58,269 bases of DNA, taken from positions 1 to 58,269 of the forward strand of contig JBFLZY010000009.1 in the NCBI GenBank assembly GCA_040755975.1, given 5' to 3'. The number at the start of each line of letters is the position of its first letter. Position 1 is the first letter of the stretch. Position numbers and translations under genes: made by a program. Below the pieces are notes generated by a model that saw nothing but the letters and a program-made list of their open reading frames with translations, did not search any database and was not told the DNA's origin. This DNA is from JAIMBK01 sp040755975 (GTDB lineage Bacteria > Bacillota > Desulfotomaculia > Desulfotomaculales > Nap2-2B). Positions 16,702 to 25,052 of the stretch are shown one piece after another.

Positions 16702-19700
16702 ATGAAATACCAGGACCTGATCCAGTTTGATCCGATCAGAACCGTCGTTCAGCTGCGGGATGCCGACCGGGAGTCCGCTGCCCGGCAACTGGTGGAAACT
16801 TACGTCATCTCCCGGGAAATGGCCGAAAAACTGACCAGTCTCGTCATTCCCCAGCTTCAGTTCGACCAGCCGGCGGACAACAAGGGACTCCTGGTGGTCG
16901 GTAACTACGGCACCGGTAAATCCCACCTCATGGCGGTGCTCTCCGCCCTGGCCGAGCATGCGGAACTGGTCGCGCTGCTCAAGGACAGCCAGGTGGCCGG
17001 TGCCGCCAGAGGGATCGGCGGCCGCTTCAAGGTGGTGCGCACTGAGATTGGCGCCACCACCATGTCTTTGCGCGACATTGTAGCGGGCCAGCTGGAGGAA
17101 CACCTGGCGTCTATGGGAGTGGATTATGTATTCCCCTCCACGGCGCAAGCGCCCAACAATAAACGGGCCTTCGAGGAGATGATGGCCGCTTTCCACCGGA
17201 AATATCCCGATCACGGCCTGCTCCTGGTGGTGGACGAGCTCCTGGACTACCTGCGGTCGCGCAAGGACCAGGAACTCATTCTGGACCTAAATTTCCTCCG
17301 CGAGATCGGCGAGGTCTGCAAAGACCTGCGCTTCCGCTTCATTGCCGGAGTGCAGGAGGCCATTTTTGACAGTCCGCGTTTTTCTTTCGTGGCCGACAGC
17401 ATCCACCGGGTAAAGGATCGCTTTGAGCAGATCCTGATTGCCCGCACCGACGTCAAGTTTGTGGTGGCCGAGCGCCTGCTCAAGAAAACCGGCGCCCAGC
17501 AGGCCGGGATCCGCGAGTACCTGACGCCTTTTGCCCGTTTTTACGGGCGCATGAACGAGCGCCTGGACGAGTTCGTCCGCCTTTTTCCCGTCCATCCCGA
17601 TTACATCGATGTTTTTGAACAAATCCGGGTGGCGGAAAAACGGGAAGTGCTCAAAACCCTCTCCCGGGCGATGGAAAACCTTCTTCTGCAGGATATCCCG
17701 GACGACCGGCCCGGGCTGATTGCCTACGACAGCTATTGGGCCTCCCTGCGGGAAAACACCTCCTTCCGGGCGGTTCCGGAGATCAAAGCGGTGATCGACT
17801 GCAGCCAGGTGCTGGAGGCCCGCATCCAGCAGGCCTTCACCCGTCCCGCCTACAAGCCCATGGCCCTGCGTATCATCCACGCCCTGTCGGTGCACCGGCT
17901 GACCACGGGCGACATCTACACACCCATCGGCGTGACGGCGGAGGAGCTGCGGGACGGGCTCTGCCTGTACCAGCCCGGAATCGAAGAACTGGGCGGCGAC
18001 CCGGCCGACGACCTGCTCTCCCAGGTGGAAACGGTATTACGGGAAATTCACAAAACGGTAAGCGGGCAGTTCATTTCCTCAAATAAGGATAACCGCCAGT
18101 TTTACCTGGACCTGAAAAAGACCGACGATTTTGACGCCTTGATCGAAAAGCGGGCCGAAAGCCTGGAGGCCTCCCACCTGGACCGTTACTATTACGAGGC
18201 CTTGAAACGGGCCATGGAGTGTGCCGACCAGACCTACGTCACCGGGTTCAAGATCTGGCAGCACGAGCTGGAATGGCTGGAGCGCAAAGCGGCGCGCCGG
18301 GGGTATCTTTTCTTCGGCGCGCCCAATGAGCGTTCCACCGCGGTGCCACCGCTTGATTTCTATATTTACTTCCTCCAGCCTTTCGACCCGCCGCCTTTTA
18401 AAGACGAAAAAAAGGCCGATGAAGTGTTTTTCCGCCTGAAGGGCCTTGACGACGGGTTCCGGACCATGCTCCGGAACTACGCCGCGGCCCTGGACCTGGC
18501 CTCCAAGGCCTCGGGCCACGCCCGGTCCGCCTATGAATCCAGGGCGGCCACTTATTTGCAGGAACTTGACCGGTGGCTGAAAGAAAACATTTTCACGGCT
18601 TTCGAGGTAACCTGCCAGGGGCGGGCCAAAATCCTGACCGAGTGGGTGAAAGGGAAATCATTCCGGGAAGTCTCCGGCATCGCCCCCGGTGAGCGCCTGA
18701 ACTTCCGCGACCTGGTGAATACTATCTCCGCCGTCTGCCTGGGCCCGCACTTCCAAAACCTGGCCCCGGAATACCCGTCCTTCACGGTTCTCATTACCGG
18801 GGCCAATCGTTCCCAGGCGGCCCAGGACGCCCTGCGGGCCATCGCCGGGCAGCACCGCACCAAACAGGCGACAGCGGTGCTGGACGCGCTGGAATTACTG
18901 GACGACTCCAGGCTGGATCCCTACCGGTCACGGTATGCAAAAACCGTCCTCGAGATCATGAAGAAAAAAGGATCCGGTCAGGTGGTCAATCGTCCGGAGC
19001 TGTTTTGCGAAGTTTACGGCGTGGAATACTTCGCCGCGGATAAAGGATACCGCCTGGAACCGGAGTGGCTGATTGTGCTCCTGGCTGCGCTGGTTTATTC
19101 GGGCGACCTGGTGCTGGCCGTTCCGGGCAAAAAGTTCGACGCTACGGGGCTTTCCCAACTGGCCGCGCTCGGCGTTGACGAATTGATCCAGTTCAAGTAC
19201 ATCGAACGGCCCAGGGACTGGAACCTTCCGGCGCTCAAGGCGCTGTTCGAGCTGCTGGGGCTGACGCCGGGCATGGCGCAGCTGGTCACCCAGGGGAAAG
19301 AAGAGCCCGTCTATGAACTGCAAAAAGCCCTGGCCCGGCTGATAAAAAGGCTGGTGCTTACGCAAGAGACATTAAAGGACGGTCTGTCCTTTTGGGGCCG
19401 CAGCCTGCTTGCCGGTGAAGAAGCTCAAAAACTGCGCTCCTGCCTGGAGCAAACCAAAACCTTTTTCGAGTCGCTCCAGGTTTACACTTCACCGGGCAAA
19501 ATGAAGAATTTCCGGTATGACGTGACGGAAGTGAATGCTCAGCGGGAAGGATTGGCGGCCACGAAAGAGGTGGAGTTTCTGCGTGAACTGGTGGTGGAAC
19601 TCGGACCGGCGGCTGCGTACCTGACCACCGCCGAGGCCGTCCTGCCCGCCGGGCACGCCTGGATCGACGGGGTGAAAGCGGCGCGGGACGAGATCCTGGC

Positions 19701-20433
19701 CCAAATCAGCGATCCGGCCGGGCGCCGCGGAACGGCTTTTCGCCAGGAGGCCCGGCGCAGGCTGACCGTGCTGAAAAGGGAGTATGTCCAGATATACCTT
19801 TCCCTGCACACCAAAGCCCGGCTGGGTGTAAACGAAGACAGGCACAAGGCCCGGCTCATGGGCGACCAACGGTTGAAGGTTTTACAGCAGCTTTCCGCCA
19901 TCGACCTCATGCCCCGCCAGGAATTGTCCGATTTGCAAAACCGCCTGGCCGGGCTGAAGACCTGCTTTAATCTCACTGAACATAACCTGGACACGTCGCC
20001 GGTTTGCCCGTACTGTGGTTATAAGCCGGCTGCGGAGCCGGCGGCAACCCCGGCAGCTGCGGTACTGGCCGATCTGGACGGGAGACTGGACGAAACGGTG
20101 GAAAATTGGACTCGGACCATTTTAAAAAACCTGGCGGATCCGGCGACGCAGGGTAACCTGGAACTGTTAAAACCCGCGGCCAGGGAACTGGTGGACGATT
20201 TTTTGAAAAGACGGGCGCTGCCGGACGAAATAAGCGCAGAATTTATCCAGGCTTTGCAGGAGGCCCTTTCCGGTTTAATCAAGGTATCGGTAAAAATCGG
20301 AGACCTGCGGGCGGCCCTGCTCTCCGGCGGTTCGCCGGCCACGCTGATCGAGCTTAAGAAACGGTTTGCAGAATATCTGGAGGAGCTTGCCAGGGGTAAA
20401 GATACGGAAAAGATCCGGGTGGTATTGGAATAG
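16702..20433 (+). CDS. brxC: BREX-3 large ATPase BrxC (PglY, DUF6079)
   Basis: A 1243-residue cytoplasmic ATPase. Walker A is GNYGTGKSH (residues 67-75) and Walker B LLLVVDELLDYL (D178, E179). The long middle is helical, and a lone CPYCGYK (Cys 1102, 1105) lies near the C-terminus, followed by an Ala/Pro-rich linker. The AAA domain with REIGEVCKDLRFRFIAGVQE is typical of DUF6079/BrxC, a core BREX protein thought to work with PglX and PglZ in methylation and phage blocking. In ordinary BREX-3 loci pglX comes next. Here 10 kb of type III RAMP genes intervene, starting 172 bases later. Confidence 0.9.
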   Translation: MKYQDLIQFDPIRTVVQLRDADRESAARQLVETYVISREMAEKLTSLVIPQLQFDQPADNKGLLVVGNYGTGKSHLMAVLSALAEHAELVALLKDSQVAGAARGIGGRFKVVRTEIGATTMSLRDIVAGQLEEHLASMGVDYVFPSTAQAPNNKRAFEEMMAAFHRKYPDHGLLLVVDELLDYLRSRKDQELILDLNFLREIGEVCKDLRFRFIAGVQEAIFDSPRFSFVADSIHRVKDRFEQILIARTDVKFVVAERLLKKTGAQQAGIREYLTPFARFYGRMNERLDEFVRLFPVHPDYIDVFEQIRVAEKREVLKTLSRAMENLLLQDIPDDRPGLIAYDSYWASLRENTSFRAVPEIKAVIDCSQVLEARIQQAFTRPAYKPMALRIIHALSVHRLTTGDIYTPIGVTAEELRDGLCLYQPGIEELGGDPADDLLSQVETVLREIHKTVSGQFISSNKDNRQFYLDLKKTDDFDALIEKRAESLEASHLDRYYYEALKRAMECADQTYVTGFKIWQHELEWLERKAARRGYLFFGAPNERSTAVPPLDFYIYFLQPFDPPPFKDEKKADEVFFRLKGLDDGFRTMLRNYAAALDLASKASGHARSAYESRAATYLQELDRWLKENIFTAFEVTCQGRAKILTEWVKGKSFREVSGIAPGERLNFRDLVNTISAVCLGPHFQNLAPEYPSFTVLITGANRSQAAQDALRAIAGQHRTKQATAVLDALELLDDSRLDPYRSRYAKTVLEIMKKKGSGQVVNRPELFCEVYGVEYFAADKGYRLEPEWLIVLLAALVYSGDLVLAVPGKKFDATGLSQLAALGVDELIQFKYIERPRDWNLPALKALFELLGLTPGMAQLVTQGKEEPVYELQKALARLIKRLVLTQETLKDGLSFWGRSLLAGEEAQKLRSCLEQTKTFFESLQVYTSPGKMKNFRYDVTEVNAQREGLAATKEVEFLRELVVELGPAAAYLTTAEAVLPAGHAWIDGVKAARDEILAQISDPAGRRGTAFRQEARRRLTVLKREYVQIYLSLHTKARLGVNEDRHKARLMGDQRLKVLQQLSAIDLMPRQELSDLQNRLAGLKTCFNLTEHNLDTSPVCPYCGYKPAAEPAATPAAAVLADLDGRLDETVENWTRTILKNLADPATQGNLELLKPAARELVDDFLKRRALPDEISAEFIQALQEALSGLIKVSVKIGDLRAALLSGGSPATLIELKKRFAEYLEELARGKDTEKIRVVLE

Positions 20434-20605
20434 AAGGGAACAGAACGGCTTCTGAAATGATGTGTTTATTGTTATCTGGAAATAATAGTCATTTTAAGAA
20501 GGAAACTGAACAAAAATAAAGAATTGCTTTTATAATTATCAGGCAAAAGACAGCATGATAAACATACATAACCAGGCCTATTCCGGAATGGGGGTTGATC
20601 AGTGA

Positions 20606-21775
20606 ATGGGTAAACAAGGTTCCGAAAAAGAGAAATTGGAAATCCAGTTAAAAATGCTGACCCCTTTCTGGACCGGCGGTGTACGGGGGATTACCGACAG
20701 CCTGCGCGAGGCGGGGGTTGCCGGTTCTTTGCGCTGGTGGGATGAGGCTATCGTGCGGGGCCTTGGCGGAACGCCCTGTGATCCGTACAGGCATGCTCAC
20801 GAACTTTCCGGAAAAAGCCTGCAGCATTACAAAGAAGCACTCCGGCGGGGAATAAATTGGTGGCAGGCATTGGACGCTGCCGGGTTGTGCGATACCTGCA
20901 AAATCTTCGGCACGACGGGATGGAAAAGGCAATTCCAGTTTAAAATACGGGAGGAAACCCGGCTTTTGTGGGAACCGCCGCCCGATACTTTGAATGTGCG
21001 TCCGCCGGACCGGACGAGAGGTTGGTTTGTGCCGCCGGGGATGATCGGCCGGGCGGTCCTGCAGTTTTCCGGGGAAAATGAAGTTCTCGGCCGGCTGGCG
21101 TCCCTTTTCCTCTTTGTTGAAAAATGGGGGGCGCTAGGCGCCAAACCCCAGCTGGGTTACGGGGTTTTTCAGGTGGAAAACCGGGAGGAGGTTAAAAGCC
21201 GGGCGGCAAAATGGATACCGAAGGATAGTATTTTACCCGGAGGGAAAGAAACTTACCCTGATCTACGCCGCTTTGGTTTCTTCCGTTTTCGCTTCCAGCC
21301 GGAACGGCCAAACTGGTGGAGCCGGCTGCCGGCCCTGGAGAGGCTGCTGGGAAGAACCGATACGGCGAGGGCGCTGAAGAAAGCTGCTGAAGAAGGGATG
21401 GTTCCCGTTTTGCCGGTATTGAAAAACGAGTGGCGGTTTAATCGTTGGAAAGGCCCCCTCGGGGTTGAACGCTGGCTGTTCGGAACCTCCCTGGGTAAAG
21501 AGAGCCGGGTACGAAGCAAAATTGGCGCCAGCTGGGCCTACAGAAGTGGTGACGAGTGGGAAGTGCGGGGATGGGTCTGGTTCCCTGAACGGGATAAAGA
21601 AAAAAGGCCAATTCCGGAGGAATATCAGCAACGGATCTGGAATGCGGTACGGGACAAGGATTTGTGGTGTACGGCCCTGAAAATACCCGAAGGAGAACTC
21701 CGGACGTGGCCGGATGTGGAACTGTGGCGCGAGTGGCGGCCTGACGAAGTGTTGAGTTTTTTGGAGGGGCGTTAA
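20606..21775 (+). CDS. cmr1: Cmr1-like RAMP protein of the type III module
   Basis: A 389-residue RAMP-superfamily subunit. Family marks are LKMLTPFWTGGV at the N-terminus, AGSLRWWDEAIVRGLGG, CDTCKIFGTTGWKRQFQFKI (as in Cmr1 CxLFGxTGW) and the glycine-rich loop GAKPQLGYG. Cmr1 normally caps the type III-B effector and helps capture target RNA. Its TAA overlaps the ATG of the next gene (TAATG at 21773-21777), so translation of the ATPase is coupled to it. The 170-base AT-rich gap before it carries TATAAT at 20531-20536 without a good -35, so a separate weak promoter is possible. Confidence 0.85.
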   Translation: MGKQGSEKEKLEIQLKMLTPFWTGGVRGITDSLREAGVAGSLRWWDEAIVRGLGGTPCDPYRHAHELSGKSLQHYKEALRRGINWWQALDAAGLCDTCKIFGTTGWKRQFQFKIREETRLLWEPPPDTLNVRPPDRTRGWFVPPGMIGRAVLQFSGENEVLGRLASLFLFVEKWGALGAKPQLGYGVFQVENREEVKSRAAKWIPKDSILPGGKETYPDLRRFGFFRFRFQPERPNWWSRLPALERLLGRTDTARALKKAAEEGMVPVLPVLKNEWRFNRWKGPLGVERWLFGTSLGKESRVRSKIGASWAYRSGDEWEVRGWVWFPERDKEKRPIPEEYQQRIWNAVRDKDLWCTALKIPEGELRTWPDVELWREWRPDEVLSFLEGR

Positions 21776-23052
21776 TGATTGAGGAACTGATCATCCACCG
21801 TTTCCGGGGAATTTATAAAGGCCACCTCAAGGACTTCGCCGGGTTTAACCTCCTGGTGGGGCCGAACAACACCGGCAAGTCGGCGGTGCTGGAAATGCTT
21901 TATTTGGCCGGAGTGTGCGGGCGCGAATGCGGGCTCGTCGTGGAGGCGACGGGAGACCGCTTTAGTGCCGCCGTCCCTCTGGAGAATGATTTTTTAGGCT
22001 TTAATCCCTGCCCTCGCCTTTGGGCCCGGCACGGGGAGAAAGAGGACAGGGAAAAACCGTCCACCGACCTGAAAGAAAGCGGGACACTGGATTTCCATTT
22101 GCCTTTGGGCAACGAAGACCTGTTGCGGGAATTCCGCCTTGTGCCACCTCCTTCAGAAGAAGTGGAATACGGTGGTTTTTCCGGGAAAGATAAAAAAAGC
22201 ATTGCTGTTTTTGCCTTGCCGGGGGCGCCGGAAATTCCCGCTGAGCTCATCCCTTTCAAAGATGAAATCAAAGACCTTGCCGGTTATGTATTCTTGTACC
22301 AGTGGTACGGCCAGTTTATCTATAAAAATAACGAAAAAGGCCTCTCCACCTGGGCGCTGGGCGGAAAAAGGCCGGATCCCGGAAGGGTCCTGTTTTTTGA
22401 TTTCCACGCCGCCCACGGCAATTTCCAGTTAAGTTTTTTTAAATTTGCCCAGGATCTTCCCGACTGGTACAGAAAAATCGAAAGATCGCTAAGAAAAATT
22501 TTCCCCGACATGACCGGATGCCGGGTGGAAATGGTTCCTGCCGGAGAAAAGGAAATGCGGGCCCAAATCCGGCTTCCCGGTCGCAAGCCGCTTCCCGTCG
22601 ACGCTTTCGGTGACGGCGCGCGGCACGCCTTCAAGGTTCTGGCCGGGCTCGTCGCCCTGGTCGAAGCGGTGGACGAAAGGCACCCCGGGCTTTTCCTGTG
22701 GGAAGATCCGGAACTATTTATGCACCCCGCTACCCTGGGCAGATTGCTGGCCGAAATTATCAACCTGGTCAAAAAGAAACCTGTACAGGTTTTTATCTCC
22801 ACCCAGAGCCTGGAAGTGATCGCCTGGTTTGGTAAAATGATTGTAGACAAGAAACTGGAGTACAGGGCATTACGCACTTATACCTTGGCTCTCTCCAAAG
22901 GGGAATTGCAGGCGAGGGTGCACCGGGGGGAGAACCTCAAGGAATGGCTGAGGTCGGGCTTCGATCCCCGGTTCCGGGATATTACTTCCGAGGAAACATT
23001 GCCATTTACCTGGTATCTGTTAACGAACACAAAAGGTGACCCGGTATGGTAG
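21775..23052 (+). CDS. AAA-type (SMC/OLD-like) ATPase within the type III module
   Basis: A 425-residue ATPase with the layout of OLD/RecF-like ATPases: MIEELIIHRFRGI, Walker A GPNNTGKSA (29-37), Walker B LFLWEDPELFMHP near residue 310 with a catalytic Glu pair, and ISTQSLEVI in the position of the usual STHS. Unlike OLD nucleases it has no C-terminal TOPRIM; a TOPRIM-like protein is encoded by the next gene, whose ATG overlaps its stop. The pair therefore looks like a split ATPase-nuclease. It is translationally coupled to cmr1 on the other side, suggesting co-assembly or regulated co-expression with the RAMP complex. No known defense system was identified with certainty. Confidence 0.8.
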   Translation: MIEELIIHRFRGIYKGHLKDFAGFNLLVGPNNTGKSAVLEMLYLAGVCGRECGLVVEATGDRFSAAVPLENDFLGFNPCPRLWARHGEKEDREKPSTDLKESGTLDFHLPLGNEDLLREFRLVPPPSEEVEYGGFSGKDKKSIAVFALPGAPEIPAELIPFKDEIKDLAGYVFLYQWYGQFIYKNNEKGLSTWALGGKRPDPGRVLFFDFHAAHGNFQLSFFKFAQDLPDWYRKIERSLRKIFPDMTGCRVEMVPAGEKEMRAQIRLPGRKPLPVDAFGDGARHAFKVLAGLVALVEAVDERHPGLFLWEDPELFMHPATLGRLLAEIINLVKKKPVQVFISTQSLEVIAWFGKMIVDKKLEYRALRTYTLALSKGELQARVHRGENLKEWLRSGFDPRFRDITSEETLPFTWYLLTNTKGDPVW

Positions 23053-23822
23053 ATATAGCGGTTTATTGTGAGGGCCATACAGAATGGTTTGTGGTTTACA
23101 AGTTGCAAAAAATTGGGGTTTTATCCAGTGCCTATTTATTGGGGAGCAAGGAGTATGAAGAAAGAAAATATATAGATAAAACCTGGATTAAAAATTCCAT
23201 AAAGGATCTTTTTAAGGAGCCAGGCATTTTAATAAATCCATCTTATACAAACATTTTACTCATTTATGACCAGGAAAAGAAGCCAAAAGCGAATGATATT
23301 CCGCAAGAAATTACGAAAAAGGCACAGAAAAAAGGATTGTCGCTGACTTTCGAGACTGATAATTTTAGTAATGTTTTCTACGCCAAAGTAAATGGATCAA
23401 ATATTTCTCTTTTTGTGTCAGATAAGCCCGGCCCCGATGGAAACCGGGATTTTGACGGGTATATTGTTGAGTTGCTTGAATGTGCCGGGCCTGAAATTAT
23501 TGCTAACCTGTTAAGTGATAAAGATATAATGACCATATCTTCCCTTAGAAAAAAGGTCCAACATTTACCGGCAAAAGAGGAAACTGTATATTTGCTGGGC
23601 AGGGAGGATATCCCGGGGCTCATGAGCCAGCGCGACTGGGGCGTGCAACGCTCCAAAACGCTGCTTTATTCCATTATTACCGCAGCTCAGATTAACAAGT
23701 CGCACGTTTTGTTTTCAGGAGATGTTGTCGAAAAAGCCCCCGCGGAAAAATTAAAACAGGTTTTTGCCCCCCTTATTGCCGCCTGGGACGCTTTGGTGGC
23801 GATGGCAGCCATGGATGCTTAG
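23046..23822 (+). CDS. TOPRIM/DUF4276-like protein paired with the ATPase
   Basis: A 258-residue protein starting MVDIAVYCEGHTEWFVVYKL, where EGHTE resembles the catalytic Glu motif of TOPRIM-like DUF4276 proteins. A hydrophobic strand ending in Asp, ILLIYDQEKKPKAND, is the candidate metal-binding second motif. Later DFDGYIVELLE and REDIPGLMSQRDWGVQRSKT are conserved-looking. The likely role is a nuclease or nicking subunit activated by the ATPase; this is inference from fold resemblance and coupling. The gene is clearly more AT-rich than its neighbours, so it may be a later acquisition. Its start overlaps the ATPase stop (ATGGTAG at 23046-23052). Confidence 0.6.
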   Translation: MVDIAVYCEGHTEWFVVYKLQKIGVLSSAYLLGSKEYEERKYIDKTWIKNSIKDLFKEPGILINPSYTNILLIYDQEKKPKANDIPQEITKKAQKKGLSLTFETDNFSNVFYAKVNGSNISLFVSDKPGPDGNRDFDGYIVELLECAGPEIIANLLSDKDIMTISSLRKKVQHLPAKEETVYLLGREDIPGLMSQRDWGVQRSKTLLYSIITAAQINKSHVLFSGDVVEKAPAEKLKQVFAPLIAAWDALVAMAAMDA

Positions 23823-23924
23823 AGCAGATAGCTTTTTTTGGGTAGATAACTGAAAAAGTTATATGGAAAGCTGTTCGTAATTTTTAACTGATTGGGCGAT
23901 TTGCCCGAAAGGGGGACAGGCACG

Positions 23925-25052
23925 GTGAAATATGAATTTCACGCCCTCTACGATTTCGCCTCGGCCGAAAGCCTCGTTCAACAGGAAACCATTGCCTTTC
24001 TATCCGGCCTGGAAGCCCGGCCGCCGAAGGCTCTTTCCCGTTTCCTGGAGGTGGGCGACCAGGTTGTCCGGGCCGGGCTGCTGGCCCAGGCTCTGGCCAC
24101 GCCCCATAAAGAGCTTGCCCGCGTGGGACGGGGGCCTGGAAGAAAACCAGGCGGCCTCCTGAGTCTTTATAGAAGCAAAGAATACCGTCGCCTGTTGGAA
24201 AGCAGGATTAAAACGTTGTCATCTCTCGGGCTTGCAACTTCACCTCCCGACCCAGCCGCCTTTCCGCCGGGCTCGTGGAACGTTCAGTTCACCTTTACCC
24301 TGCAGAAGCCTTACTTCAGCCGGGATGATACAGATTTTTACGTCCTGGAGAATCCCGTGAAAAAGGAATGGGCCTTTAAGGTGCCCTACGTGGCCCCTAC
24401 GCAGTGGAAAGGGGCCTTGCGGGCGGCCATGGTACGCCGGCTGGCGGACGGAAAAGAGAGCCTTGAGCCTTCGGAATTTGCCCGCCGGCGCCTGTGCCTT
24501 TCCCTGCTGTTTGGCGGCGAAAAGGGAGAGGAGGTGGAGGACCTGGTCATTCCGGCCGGTTATCTTGATCGGGCGGGAGGTGCGGAAGCGGCCCGCCTGT
24601 ACCGGAAAATGATGAAAAAATATTTTCACGGCAGGGATGATGAAGATCTGCCCCATCTTGCCGGGCGCCTCCATTTCTACCCCACATATTTCGACCGTCT
24701 TGACCTGGAATTAATCAACCCCCACCCTCGGGACACCGGCGCCGGGGAACGGCCTGTCTATTTCGAGTGTGTCCCCGCCGGCGTCGAAGGCACCTTTGCC
24801 CTGTTTTACGTCCCCTTTGAAAGTTCCGGTGGCAGTGAGGCGGAAATACGAAAAGAGGCGCTAGAGGACCTGCAAATGGTGGCGGAAGGAATCCGGCTGA
24901 TGATGACCGTTTATGGTTTCGGCGCCAGGACCTCTTCCGGGTTCGGGGCGGCGGAGGAAAGAGTAAAGAATGGGCTATGCCGGATTGGGGATTTAGAGCT
25001 AGAATTTTGTTCTTTAAGCGAACTGGTGAAAGAAGTGGGGAAAAATGATTGA
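23925..25052 (+). CDS. cmr6: Cmr6-like RAMP protein
   Basis: A 375-residue RAMP subunit. Recognisable parts are VPYVAPTQWKGALRAAMVRR, LSLLFGGEKGEE, GRLHFYPTYFDRLDLELINP followed by HPR, and the terminal glycine loop GARTSSGFG. INPH and this loop are typical of Cmr6, a backbone subunit that seals the target-RNA channel. GTG 23925 is chosen because GGGGG (23911-23915) lies 9 bases upstream. Its last 8 bases overlap the start of the Cas10-like gene. Confidence 0.75.
   Translation: MKYEFHALYDFASAESLVQQETIAFLSGLEARPPKALSRFLEVGDQVVRAGLLAQALATPHKELARVGRGPGRKPGGLLSLYRSKEYRRLLESRIKTLSSLGLATSPPDPAAFPPGSWNVQFTFTLQKPYFSRDDTDFYVLENPVKKEWAFKVPYVAPTQWKGALRAAMVRRLADGKESLEPSEFARRRLCLSLLFGGEKGEEVEDLVIPAGYLDRAGGAEAARLYRKMMKKYFHGRDDEDLPHLAGRLHFYPTYFDRLDLELINPHPRDTGAGERPVYFECVPAGVEGTFALFYVPFESSGGSEAEIRKEALEDLQMVAEGIRLMMTVYGFGARTSSGFGAAEERVKNGLCRIGDLELEFCSLSELVKEVGKND

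Noticed and set aside
20434..20605. Possible short CRISPR array in the gap before cmr1
   Set aside because: The gap is AT-rich but no repeated 25-40-base unit is present; the same holds for gaps at 23823, 33955 and 35862.
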